From Clostridia bacterium (GTDB taxonomy: Bacteria > Bacillota > Clostridia > Oscillospirales > CAG-272), in assembly GCA_017472285.1 (NCBI GenBank), contig JAFUQQ010000046.1, positions 1 to 47,624 of the forward strand: a stretch of 47,624 nucleotides of DNA, written 5' to 3'. Of this stretch, positions 24,418 through 35,713 are shown one piece after another. Made by a program: the position numbers and the translations under genes. Numbering within the stretch: position 1 is the stretch's first letter; each line of letters begins with the position of its first letter. The notes below the pieces were generated by a model that saw only the letters and a program-made list of their open reading frames with translations, ran no database searches and was not told the DNA's origin.

Positions 24418-24446
24418 TTGATTTTATAATTCTATTATGTTATAAT
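24418..24446 (+). promoter_or_regulatory. Sigma-A promoter of dnaA
   Basis: TTGATT (24418-24423), 17-bp spacer, TATAAT (24441-24446). Transcription should begin near 24453. A perfect palindrome GGGCATA-T-TATGCCC (24466-24480) lies just downstream in the leader and could be an operator or small hairpin. Confidence 0.85.
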
Positions 24447-24511
24447 ATATATTAATTATTATATAGGGCATATTATGCCCTCCAATCCCAAGACAGAAAG
24501 AAGGTAAACAT

Positions 24512-25894
24512 TTGAATTCCAATACAGCTATATGGAAAATCGTCTATGACGAAATGTTGAGAAAATATCCGCAAGCCGTAATCGAACTTTGGTTCAATAA
24601 TTTCGAGCTTGCATATTTCGACGATGAACGCGCGCTAATCACAACGACAAGCGACGGCTTCGTAGATCTTCTCAATAAAAAATATGCGCCCGAGATCGCA
24701 GAAATCTTTGAACAAACGCTTACATTTCATCTGACCGTCAAGATCTTCGCAAAATCAAAATTCAATCTGGAAGAAGCGCTACTTTCGGAAATGAATGCTT
24801 CCAATCCCATGCCCGTTCAGGAGCCAACAGCACCCGAACCCACCGTCAATGAAAAAGAAGAAGAACCCGCGCACGATACCGCGTTCATCTCCGAAAAGGA
24901 TTACACTTTCGATAATTTCATCGTCGGCAGCTCTAATAAGCTTGCGCACGCTGCTTCTGTTGCCGTCGCAAATACCCCAACAGCCTACAACCCTCTGTTC
25001 CTTTACGGCTCATCCGGTCTCGGAAAAACTCACCTGATGAAAGCCGTTGCAAACGAGGTCAAACGCACAAAACCCGAATTCAATATCATCCTTATCAAAG
25101 GCGAGGATTTCACAAACGAGCTCGTCCGTTCCTTTGAAAAGAAAACTACACCGAAATTCAAGGAAAAATACCGCAATGCCGATATGCTCCTGATCGACGA
25201 TATCCAATTCATCGCGGGCAAGGTTTCCACACAGGAAGAATTTTTCCATACGTTCAACGCACTTTACGATTCCGGCAAGCAGATCATCCTGACCTCCGAC
25301 CGTCCGCCCAAGGATATCCAGCACCTTGAAGAACGCATCCAGAGCAGATTCGAAGGCGGTCTCATCGTCGATATCCAACCGCCCGATACCGAACTGCGCA
25401 TCGCCATCCTCAAACGCAAGGCACAACTGATGAACGTCAACCTCGGCGACGACGTGCTGAACTTCCTCGGCGAAAACGTCAAGAGCAATATCCGTCAGCT
25501 TGAAGGGGTCATCAAAAAACTCGGTGCATACAGCTTTGTCAACGGGACAAAGATCACCGTCGATACCGCGCGCAACGTCCTTTCGGGTGTCATCACGGGG
25601 ACCGTTCCGCCGACTGTTGTTGCCGATCAGATCATCGAAAATATTTCCAAACGCTATAACATCAGCGTCGAAGATATCAAGGGCAAAAAACGCACAACGG
25701 ATATCGCCCTCGCGCGTCACATTGCCGTTTACGTCATCCGCAATGCGACCAATCTCTCCCTCAAAAATATTGCCAAGATATTCGGACGCGATCACACCAC
25801 ACTTCTCTCCTCCATCGACGTTGTCAAAAGTAAGATGGCGGAAGACAGCGCCTTTGAATATGAGATCACCAGCATCATCGGTGAATTTTCTTAA
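24512..25894 (+). CDS. dnaA: Chromosomal replication initiator DnaA
   Basis: A 460-residue AAA+ initiator. Domain I is residues 1-85 and a proline/glutamate-rich linker follows (about 95-125). The Walker A motif is GSSGLGKT at residues 166-173, the Walker B motif is LLIDDIQF, and domain IV ends with the DNA-binding signature FGRDHTTLLSSIDVV. The start codon is TTG (24512) with an AAGAAGG site upstream; no ATG fits. It is followed by a 771-base non-coding region rich in DnaA boxes and then dnaN. Confidence 0.98.
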   Translation: MNSNTAIWKIVYDEMLRKYPQAVIELWFNNFELAYFDDERALITTTSDGFVDLLNKKYAPEIAEIFEQTLTFHLTVKIFAKSKFNLEEALLSEMNASNPMPVQEPTAPEPTVNEKEEEPAHDTAFISEKDYTFDNFIVGSSNKLAHAASVAVANTPTAYNPLFLYGSSGLGKTHLMKAVANEVKRTKPEFNIILIKGEDFTNELVRSFEKKTTPKFKEKYRNADMLLIDDIQFIAGKVSTQEEFFHTFNALYDSGKQIILTSDRPPKDIQHLEERIQSRFEGGLIVDIQPPDTELRIAILKRKAQLMNVNLGDDVLNFLGENVKSNIRQLEGVIKKLGAYSFVNGTKITVDTARNVLSGVITGTVPPTVVADQIIENISKRYNISVEDIKGKKRTTDIALARHIAVYVIRNATNLSLKNIAKIFGRDHTTLLSSIDVVKSKMAEDSAFEYEITSIIGEFS

Positions 25895-26665
25895 TTTTTG
25901 CGGGCTGTGCCCGCCCCCAATTGCTTGTCTTCTTGTGTTTTTTCAATATCAAGGTATCGCAAGACGGCGGAACGTCTGCGGAAAAAGAACATACTCTACT
26001 TTTCGTTGTCCTTCCGAAAAAATGGAAGCGTTTTTTCGCTCTTTCCTTTTTCACCCACCATGTTTTCCACAGGGTGTGGAAAACATGGTGGAAAACATAA
26101 AAACACTTGAAAAAGCATGGTTTTTCTGATGTTGAAAAATCAGAGAGTTTTCAACCTGCCAATTTTCAAAATATTGGAACGAAACTTTTTTTGTATCGTT
26201 TTCAAACACTCTTTTTTTGTCACAATCGCTCAAAAAAGGAAAAAAATGGGGGCTCCAAATCTTTCCCCAAAATTTATCACATTTTTTCCTTTTCCACAGG
26301 CCTTTTTTTCAACCGTTTCCACATTTCTCCCATCCGAAAAAGTTTTACACAATCCGTTTTCAAATTTCCACACGCTATCCCTTTTTTGAAGCCACATATC
26401 CGAAAACCGAAAAACCAAGCGTCATCAAAGCTTTTCGGACTTTTCCACTTTTTCTACACGACCTAAAACCAATACTACTAAAAATTATCTTTTCTTATCT
26501 TTTTTTGGGTGCGGATTCCGGAAAACCGGAAATCCTACCTATGTGGATTTCTCCACAAAGCCAGTCTTTCCAAATCCGCGCACCTATATATATATATTTT
26601 TTGCTATCCCATCCGTCCGAAAAAACAAATATCCCTCCATGTATACGATGAAAGGAAAACAAAAT
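25895..26665. other. oriC: Probable origin of replication (dnaA-dnaN intergenic part of oriC)
   Basis: This 771-base gap has no gene. It contains exact TTTTCCACA boxes on either strand (26063-26071, 26075-26083 reversed, 26290-26298) and one-mismatch versions at 26087-26095 (reversed), 26315-26323, 26343-26351, 26364-26372, 26441-26449 and 26450-26458. A short TGTGGA/TCCACA pair lies at 26542-26557. AT-rich DNA at 26470-26512 and an alternating TA tract near 26584-26598 are candidate unwinding regions. A small GC hairpin (25900-25914) follows dnaA. With the boxes upstream of dnaA this makes a bipartite origin. Confidence 0.85.
26055..26091. repeat. Inverted pair of DnaA boxes in a 17-bp-arm palindrome
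   Basis: Two TTTTCCACA boxes face each other across three G residues, and the symmetry extends to arms of 17 bp. A third box copy lies immediately after. Such a symmetrical pair could seed a DnaA assembly or extrude as a cruciform. Confidence 0.8.
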
Positions 26666-27844
26666 ATGAAAGTCACTTTCAAAAAAGACGAGCTTCTGCT
26701 CGCTATCACAAAATCACTCGGCTGTGTTTCCACCGAAAAAACGATTAACTCCATTGAAGGCATTCTGATCACCACCATTGGCGAAGATAAATGCCAGCTC
26801 TGCGCTTACGACCTTGAAAAAGGCATCAAAATTATGATCGGTGCGGAAGTCGAAAACGGCGGTATGATCGTTATGAACGGCAACAAGCTCTCCAGCATTG
26901 TCAAATATATGCCCGGAAATATCACCATTGAAACCAATCCTGCAGAAGAAAGCGGTATGGCAACCGTTTCCAGCGGCAGATCCAAATTCCAGATTCACTA
27001 TATTTCCGGCGATACCTTCCCTCAGATGCCTGAACTCAATCCCGACAGAAAATTCTCGCTTCCGCAAAAACTCCTGAAAAAACTCATCGGTCAGACCATT
27101 TTTGCCGTTTCGCAGGATGAAACCCGTCCCGCACTCATGGGTCTTTACTTTGAAATCACGGAAGACAGCATCACCGTCGTCGGTTGTGATAGCTACCGCG
27201 TTGCGATCCGCGAAAACAAAATCGAAACGGGTATCACAACAAAAGGCGGTGAAACCGAGATCAGCTTCATCATTCCCGTCAAGACCGTTGCCGAACTTGC
27301 CCGTCTTCTTGAAGACAAGGACGATCCGATCCATTTCTCCCTGACCAGAAAACACGCTCTTTTCTATTTCGGCATGAAATGCGGTGCGGAAGACAAGGAT
27401 GCGATCCTTTTCTCCCGTCTGATCGACGTTCCTTATATCGAATACAGACGTTTCATTCCGAAGGAAAACAAAACGTTCGTTGAAATCGAATGCGATGCGC
27501 TCGAAGATTCTCTCGAAAGAGCCTCCATCGTTACCGAAGAAAAAGTCGTCGGACAGGCAAAGAGCGTTGTCCGTCTGCATTTCAAGGATAACGTCCTCGG
27601 TGTCAGCGCACTTTCCCTTTCCGGAAACTTCTTTGATGAAATCAATATTGATAAAAAAGGCGACGACCTTGAAATCGGTTTCCCTTGCAAATATCTGATC
27701 GAAATCCTTCGCGCGACCGATGCGGGACTTCTCAAACTCTCTCTTACTTCTTCTTATATGATTATGGTGATCGAAGGCGCAGATACGGAAGAAACCGATT
27801 CTAAATTCCTCTATCTTGCTTTACCCGTGAAGCTCAGGGATTAA
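26666..27844 (+). CDS. dnaN: DNA polymerase III beta subunit (sliding clamp)
   Basis: A 392-residue ring-forming clamp that tethers DNA polymerase and other replication proteins. It begins MKVTFKKDELLLAITKS and has the family features GILITT, TTIETNPAEESG, FPQMPEL, DETRPALMGLYFE, CDSYRVAI and the C-terminal LALPVKLRD end, which in most clamps reads MPMR(L). The ATG at 26666 follows GAAAGGA; the longer open frame to 26543 lies in oriC sequence. The stop is four bases before recF. Confidence 0.97.
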   Translation: MKVTFKKDELLLAITKSLGCVSTEKTINSIEGILITTIGEDKCQLCAYDLEKGIKIMIGAEVENGGMIVMNGNKLSSIVKYMPGNITIETNPAEESGMATVSSGRSKFQIHYISGDTFPQMPELNPDRKFSLPQKLLKKLIGQTIFAVSQDETRPALMGLYFEITEDSITVVGCDSYRVAIRENKIETGITTKGGETEISFIIPVKTVAELARLLEDKDDPIHFSLTRKHALFYFGMKCGAEDKDAILFSRLIDVPYIEYRRFIPKENKTFVEIECDALEDSLERASIVTEEKVVGQAKSVVRLHFKDNVLGVSALSLSGNFFDEINIDKKGDDLEIGFPCKYLIEILRATDAGLLKLSLTSSYMIMVIEGADTEETDSKFLYLALPVKLRD

Positions 27845-27848
27845 CGCT

Positions 27849-28967
27849 ATGTATCTGGATTGCGCCGTATTTGAAAATTACAGAAATATCGAACATTTTC
27901 CTTTTTCGTTCGATCGTGAGATCAATATCCTTTACGGTAAGAACGCGCAAGGAAAAACAAACGTCATTGAAGGCATTTATCTTTTCGGAAGCGGCAAGAG
28001 CTTCCGTCATGCAAGAGAAAAAGATCTGATCAAATCCGATAAGAATCATTCCCAGATCAGCATTGCTTACGTTGATGCCCAAAGGGAAAACAAAATGAGC
28101 TACCGTATCTTCCGCGACCTTTCAAGAGAGACCTTCAAAAATGGTGTGAAGATCGGCAGGATGTCCAATTTTATCGGCAATTTCAAAGCTGTTCTCTTTT
28201 GTCCCGAACATCTTTCCATCGTCAAGAATGAACCAGCGGAAAGACGCGGATTTCTGGATTCGGCGATCTCACAGTTCAATCGCCCGTATCTTTCTGCTTT
28301 GATGGAATGCAAAAAGCTCCTTGAACAAAGGAATGCTTTGCTCAAAAATTACGAAAAAAACAAAGACAGTTTCGCTTTGACGGCGGAGATCTTATCCGAA
28401 AAACTCGCTGCCGATGCCGCATATATCACGGAGGTCCGCGCGAAATATTTGACACGTCTTTTTGCTCTCGTTGACACTTATCTCCGTGACATGACGGGCG
28501 GCAGAGAATCCATCGGTTTCACTTATCTTTCACATATTGCGGGAAAGGAAACGGAAGAACTTTTCGACCGTGCTGCCAATCTTGAAAAATACAGAAAGCT
28601 TTTTCAGAAAGACATTCAGCGAGAGATTCTGATTGGCACGACGGTCAGTGGCTCGCACAAGGATGATTTTGAGATCAGGCTTGGCGGTATGAATGCAAAG
28701 ATTTTCGCTTCTCAAGGTCAGCAGAGAAGCATTGCTCTTGCAATGAAGCTCGCGGAGGGTGAGATTTCCAAGGAAGAAAGCGGAGAATATCCCGTTTTTC
28801 TTTTGGATGACGTACTTTCCGAATTGGACAGGGAACGAAAAAATTACGTTCTTTCCGAATTACACGGGCGACAGGTGATTATTACGACTTGTGATGAGGC
28901 TGATTTTGCGGGGATTTCCCACGCAAAAAAGATTTACGTTGAAAACGGAAATTATACTTACATTTGA
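27849..28967 (+). CDS. recF: DNA replication and repair protein RecF
   Basis: A 372-residue SMC-like ATPase that loads RecA at gapped DNA with RecO and RecR. Walker A is GKNAQGKT (residues 30-37), the ABC signature is SQGQQRSIALAMKLAEGE, and Walker B is FLLDDVLSELD. It starts four bases after dnaN, so the pair is cotranscribed. The S4-domain gene (yaaA) that often lies between dnaN and recF in Firmicutes is absent here. Confidence 0.97.
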   Translation: MYLDCAVFENYRNIEHFPFSFDREINILYGKNAQGKTNVIEGIYLFGSGKSFRHAREKDLIKSDKNHSQISIAYVDAQRENKMSYRIFRDLSRETFKNGVKIGRMSNFIGNFKAVLFCPEHLSIVKNEPAERRGFLDSAISQFNRPYLSALMECKKLLEQRNALLKNYEKNKDSFALTAEILSEKLAADAAYITEVRAKYLTRLFALVDTYLRDMTGGRESIGFTYLSHIAGKETEELFDRAANLEKYRKLFQKDIQREILIGTTVSGSHKDDFEIRLGGMNAKIFASQGQQRSIALAMKLAEGEISKEESGEYPVFLLDDVLSELDRERKNYVLSELHGRQVIITTCDEADFAGISHAKKIYVENGNYTYI

Positions 28968-29016
28968 GTTTGATTTTTGTTTTTCCACGGGGGTTTCTGC
29001 TGATATTTTGTTTTTT

Positions 29017-29376
29017 CAACTTTTCTTTGTCTGAAAGAAAAGTTGAGCAAAAGAAGCAGACAAGGACGTTGTCCTTGACCTATGGAGAGGCTTTTTGCGA
29101 TTTCACCACGCTTCATATCAGGCTACTTTCCGCCTGATAGGCGCGTGTCGGAGAGTGTGATAAGATTTTGAAGAACGCGCACTTTCTTTTGGCAAAAATT
29201 TTGGTCGTTACTCTCAAAATTTCATATTTTGAGAGTGCCCGCGCTCATTACTACTAAGTGCAGACTTAAAAAAGTTACATTGATTGAATCAAAAAGTATT
29301 AAAATTTGAACAGAATAAAGGCGGAGGAACCACAGAGCGTTTCTTTCGCCAAGCCTTTCTTTTCGTAAAGAAAGGC
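29017..29376 (+). repeat. Structured intergenic repeat, B-type copy B2
   Basis: Occupies most of the 419-base gap 28968-29386. It opens with the CAACTTTTCTTT hairpin (29017-29045), has a hairpin ATCAGGC/GCCTGAT (29117-29138), a perfect hairpin ACTCTCAAAAT/ATTTTGAGAGT (29210-29236), the core in reverse (AATAAAGGCGGAGG ... CACAGAG, about 29309-29338), and ends with GCCTTTCTTT/AAAGAAAGGC (29353-29376). The next base begins the GGGAGGG ribosome site of the following gene. It is homologous to B1 along its length. No gene is seen in 28968-29386. Confidence 0.85.
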
Positions 29377-29386
29377 GGGAGGGATT

Positions 29387-30322
29387 ATGAAGCTTTCACT
29401 TGCACCTATTTCACTTCACCGTTATTTTGATACGGATAAAGATCAGCGAACGATATTGGAGCTGACGAAAGATTGCGGATTTACCGTTATTGATTACGAT
29501 ATCAAGCAGGACTATTTGGATGGAGATTATGTTGAACACGCGGAAAGACTGAAAAGAAATCTTGCGGAGCTGGGTATGACCGCGGCACAGGCACACGCGC
29601 CCATCATCAATCCCATGAATCCCGGTGAATTGGATTACCTTGATATTTACAGAAAATCACTCCATTTCTGTCAGATCGTCGGTATTCCGCAGGTTGTTAT
29701 CCATTCAGGCTGTCTGCCCGGAAATACGAAAGAAGAATTTCTTGCGGGCAATATTGCTTTCTATCGCGCCATGATTCCTTTTATGGAAGAAACGGGAGTG
29801 ATGATCCTCCTTGAAAACATCGGTCACTATGAGGATTTCTACTATCTGCGCAACGGTAAGGAGCTACGCGAGTTGATCGATCTTTTGGATCATCCGATGT
29901 TCGGCGCGTGCTGGGACGTTGGTCATGCGAATCTTTATAACAAGAAGGATTGCGATCAATATTCGTCTGTGGTTGCGCTCGGCGATAAGCTCAAGGCACT
30001 TCACGTTCACGATAACTGCGGTTATTTTGAAAAATCTTACCGTCATCACAGAATCGATATGCATACCATTCCGTACGTTTCCCTTTACGCGAGCGTCAAT
30101 TACGATGCGTTGATTCAGGGTCTTATCGATATTGGTTATCAGGGTACGTTCAATTTTGAGACCAATGCGCCCGTTCCGCCTGTTCGGTTCTCTTTTGAAT
30201 ATCAGGGCGAGATCGTCCGCAAGCTCGAAAAACTGCCCATTCCGCTTTGGAAACAGATGAATATTCTGCTTTACGATATCGGTAAGTTTATGCTTGAAAC
30301 CTATGGACTTTACGAGGAGTGA
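29387..30322 (+). CDS. Sugar phosphate isomerase/epimerase-like TIM-barrel protein (paralog)
   Basis: A 311-residue paralog of the protein at 143-1066. Shared motifs are VIHSGC, LLENIGHYED, ACWDVGHANLYN, LHVHDNCG and FNFETNAPVPP, giving the metal-binding Glu, Asp and His residues of the xylose-isomerase-like fold, and both end in a YDIGKFMLETYGLYEE-like tail. The substrate is unknown. The GGGAGGG ribosome site directly abuts the last hairpin of repeat B2. The gene, with the small membrane protein after it, interrupts the usual recF-remB order. Confidence 0.87.
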   Translation: MKLSLAPISLHRYFDTDKDQRTILELTKDCGFTVIDYDIKQDYLDGDYVEHAERLKRNLAELGMTAAQAHAPIINPMNPGELDYLDIYRKSLHFCQIVGIPQVVIHSGCLPGNTKEEFLAGNIAFYRAMIPFMEETGVMILLENIGHYEDFYYLRNGKELRELIDLLDHPMFGACWDVGHANLYNKKDCDQYSSVVALGDKLKALHVHDNCGYFEKSYRHHRIDMHTIPYVSLYASVNYDALIQGLIDIGYQGTFNFETNAPVPPVRFSFEYQGEIVRKLEKLPIPLWKQMNILLYDIGKFMLETYGLYEE

Positions 30323-30326
30323 CGGT

Positions 30327-30677
30327 ATGACAAAGAAAGAAAAAATACGCTTTGCTTTTGCGGCCGTATTGTCCGTTATTTTCTTAGGGTGCTCCTTTTT
30401 TCTCATTGAAGCGGCAATTTGCGAGGTTTGCATGATGCCCTCCAAGACGACGGAAGCCTTTTATGGATTTCTTTTGTTTTGGATGATGATGATGGAGCTT
30501 GTCCTTCTGATCTTCGGCATCGGCGCGATATGCACGGGTGCGCTCGGCGCGTTTTTTGCGTATTCATTCAGAAAGCATGAAAAGACGGGTATCCGCAGGA
30601 CTGCAAAAAGTCTTTTCGCAGGCGATCTTTGCCTGATCGGGCTTGATTTGCTTTCGCTTGCGCTCCTTTTGCTGTAA
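30327..30677 (+). CDS. Small three-helix membrane protein, unknown function
   Basis: A 116-residue protein I do not recognise. Three hydrophobic segments are visible: about residues 8-30, 45-76 and 93-115. The short N terminus MTKKEKIR is basic and probably cytoplasmic. It starts four bases after the sugar isomerase stop, with GAGGAG inside the end of that gene, so the two are a coupled pair. Confidence 0.75.
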   Translation: MTKKEKIRFAFAAVLSVIFLGCSFFLIEAAICEVCMMPSKTTEAFYGFLLFWMMMMELVLLIFGIGAICTGALGAFFAYSFRKHEKTGIRRTAKSLFAGDLCLIGLDLLSLALLLL

Positions 30678-30710
30678 TTATTTGATTTTTACAAAATAAA
30701 GAGGTATTTT

Positions 30711-32988
<2,278 letters not shown>

Positions 32989-33057
32989 TTTTAAGAATCT
33001 TTGGGCGACCACATAGGGTCGCCCCTACGAACCAAATAGGAATATTCCCACTTAAAT

Positions 33058-33122
33058 AAAAAAAGAGAACCACAGAGGGTTTCTTTTTGTTTTACTTTTT
33101 CTTTCTCTAAAGAAAAAGTAAA
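33058..33122 (+). repeat. Structured intergenic repeat, short B-type copy B3
   Basis: The gyrB-gyrA gap holds the gene-proximal end of the B repeat: the reversed core (AGAGAACCACAGAGGGTTTCTTT, in part) and a 14-bp hairpin TTTACTTTTTCTTT/AAAGAAAAAGTAAA (33091-33122). The gyrA ribosome site GAAAGG starts at the very next base. A separate hairpin GGCGACC/GGGTCGCC lies upstream at about 33003-33022. Confidence 0.75.
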
Positions 33123-33135
33123 GAAAGGTATAAAA

Positions 33136-35670
33136 ATGGAACAAAAAGACAGAGAAATCGCATACGAAAATCAAAAAATCGTTGAGATAGAGATGGGTAA
33201 GCGCGTGCAGACCGCGTTTATTGAGTATGCCATGAGCGTAATCGTAGCGCGTGCGCTTCCCGATGTGCGTGACGGTCTGAAGCCCGTACACCGCCGTATT
33301 CTCTATTCCATGTACGAAGAAAAACTCACATATGACAGACCGTTCTGCAAATCCGCAACGACGGTCGGTAACGTGCTTGGCCGTTACCATCCGCACGGCG
33401 ACGCATCCGTTTATGACGCGATGGTACGTCTTGCACAGCCGTTTAATATGCGTTATACGCTTGTGGACGGTCAGGGTAACTTTGGTAACGTAGACGGTGA
33501 CGGCGCGGCTGCTTACCGTTATACAGAAGCCAGACTTTCCAAATTTGCAAACGAAATGATGACGGATATCGAAAAGAACGTCGTCGATTTCGATCCAAAC
33601 TTCGATAGCAGCCGTAAAGAACCGCAAGTCCTTCCTTCCCGTTTCCCGAACCTGCTCGTGAACGGTTCTGTTGGTATCGCGGTCGGTATGGCGACCAATA
33701 TTCCGCCCCATAACCTCGGTGAAGTCATTGACGGTACGATCCATTTCATGCATCATCCCGATGCCACGACTGCCGATCTGATGACTTTTATCAAAGGTCC
33801 CGACTTCCCGACGAAAGGTATCATCTGCGGTACTTCGGGCATCTATCAGGCGTATCAGACGGGTAAGGGCAGAATCATCGTGCGCGCAAGAGCGGAGATA
33901 GATGAAAAGAAACGCCGTATCACCGTAACGGAGATTCCGTATCAGGTCAATAAGAGTATGCTCGTGGAATCCATCGCCGATCTCGTCAAAGACAAGCGCG
34001 TGGACGGTATCACGGCACTCCGTGATGAATCGGGTAAGGCGGGTATGAAGATCGTCATCGAATACCGCCGCGATGCAAACGGACAGGTCATTCTCAATCA
34101 GCTTTATAAATATACACAGCTTCAGGATACTTGCGCTGTCAATATGATCGCGCTCGTGAACGGCGAGCCCAAGGTGCTTGGTATTCGTGAAATTCTGACG
34201 CATTACGTTGCACATCAGGAGGACGTCGTCCGCCGCAGAACCGCATTTGATCTTGAAAAGACCAAAGCGCGCGTTCACATCCTCGAAGGCTTGAAGCTCG
34301 CGCTGGATGCCATCGATGCGATCATTGATACCATCAGAAAAAGTCCTTCCAAACAGGATGCCAGAGATGCGCTTGTTCAGACCTTCGGTCTTTCTCAGGT
34401 TCAGGCACAGGCGATCGTCGATATGACGCTCGGCAGCCTTGCGGGACTTGAAAGACTCAAGATCGAAGAAGAACTTGCCGCAAAACTTGCCCTGATCGCA
34501 GAACTCGAAGCCATCCTTGCGGATGAAACCAAGCTCAAAGGAATCATCGAAGAAGAACTTCTTGCGATCAAAGAAAAATTCGCTGACGGCAGACGCACGG
34601 AGATTGCCGCGGCGATCGATAATATCATCGATGAAGACCTTATCGAAAAACATGAATGTGTCATTACGATGTCCGATGCGGGTTATATCAAACGCGCCCC
34701 CGCCGCAACCTATTCCGCGCAGAAACGAGGCGGTAAGGGCATCATCGGTATGTCCACGAAAGAAGAAGACTTCGTAAAGGATGTTATCATCGTAAATTCC
34801 CACAGCTATCTGCTTCTCTTCACCAATACGGGACGTGTCTATATGAAAAAAGCATATATGATCCCCGAAGCGTCTAGAACCGCGAAAGGCACGAATATCG
34901 TCAACGTCATCGATATGCAGGAGGGCGAAAGCATCACTTCCATCATTTCCGTGAATGGCTTTGAAGATAACGAATATTTCGTGATGGTCACAAAACAGGG
35001 GGTCGTCAAGCGCGTGAATATCAAGGATTTTGAATATCAGCGCAAGGGCGGTAAGATCGCCATCGATCTCGACGAAGGCGATGAACTCGTATTCGTGAAA
35101 CATACCACAGGCGAAAACGATATCGTCATCGCAACGCATGAAGGCAAGGCTGTCCGTTTCAAAGAAACGGATGCGAGAGTCATGGGACGTGCCGCAAGAG
35201 GTGTACGCGGTATCAAGCTTCGTTCGAGCGACTACGTTGTGGGTGCGGCGATCGTGGATGAAAATAAACATCTCATCACCGTGACTGAAAAGGGTTACGG
35301 CAAGAGAAACGATTTCGATTCCTATACCGCGCATAACAGAGGTACTTCAGGCGTTATCTGCCAGAAGCTGACCGCGAAAACAGGTGCTCTGGCGGGCATC
35401 GCAACCGTCGGTGAGAAGGACGATATCATGATTATTACCGACGACGGTACCATCATCAGAACCCCCGTAAACGGTATTCCCGTTTATGAAGGCAATAACA
35501 CCACGGGCGTTATCATCATGCGCCTTGCGGGAGATTCCCGTATCAAAGGCTTTGCCGCGACAAAATCTGAAGAAGAAGAACAGGCTGAGATCGAAGCATC
35601 CCTCGAAAAGAGCGAAGCGATCGAAGCCGCAGAGATCAGCTTCCCCATCGCAGATGAGGATGCGCTTTAA
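33136..35670 (+). CDS. gyrA: DNA gyrase subunit A
   Basis: The 844-residue DNA-cleaving subunit. The catalytic tyrosine is Tyr129 in [10 protein letters not shown]. The quinolone-determining region reads [19 protein letters not shown], with Ala90 at the position of E. coli Ser83. The GyrA box QKRGGKGI (start of the C-terminal beta-pinwheel) confirms gyrase rather than topoisomerase IV. The last 40 residues are acidic. GAAAGG precedes the ATG and abuts a hairpin of repeat B3. recA follows after 43 bases. Confidence 0.98.
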   Translation: MEQKDREIAYENQKIVEIEMGKRVQTAFIEYAMSVIVARALPDVRDGLKPVHRRILYSMYEEKLTYDRPFCKSATTVGNVLGRYHPHGDASVYDAMVRLAQPFNMRYTLVDGQGNFGNVDGDGAAAYRYTEARLSKFANEMMTDIEKNVVDFDPNFDSSRKEPQVLPSRFPNLLVNGSVGIAVGMATNIPPHNLGEVIDGTIHFMHHPDATTADLMTFIKGPDFPTKGIICGTSGIYQAYQTGKGRIIVRARAEIDEKKRRITVTEIPYQVNKSMLVESIADLVKDKRVDGITALRDESGKAGMKIVIEYRRDANGQVILNQLYKYTQLQDTCAVNMIALVNGEPKVLGIREILTHYVAHQEDVVRRRTAFDLEKTKARVHILEGLKLALDAIDAIIDTIRKSPSKQDARDALVQTFGLSQVQAQAIVDMTLGSLAGLERLKIEEELAAKLALIAELEAILADETKLKGIIEEELLAIKEKFADGRRTEIAAAIDNIIDEDLIEKHECVITMSDAGYIKRAPAATYSAQKRGGKGIIGMSTKEEDFVKDVIIVNSHSYLLLFTNTGRVYMKKAYMIPEASRTAKGTNIVNVIDMQEGESITSIISVNGFEDNEYFVMVTKQGVVKRVNIKDFEYQRKGGKIAIDLDEGDELVFVKHTTGENDIVIATHEGKAVRFKETDARVMGRAARGVRGIKLRSSDYVVGAAIVDENKHLITVTEKGYGKRNDFDSYTAHNRGTSGVICQKLTAKTGALAGIATVGEKDDIMIITDDGTIIRTPVNGIPVYEGNNTTGVIIMRLAGDSRIKGFAATKSEEEEQAEIEASLEKSEAIEAAEISFPIADEDAL

Positions 35671-35713
35671 AAAGCAGATTTATATATAATACCCAGAAAG
35701 GATACTTTACAAA

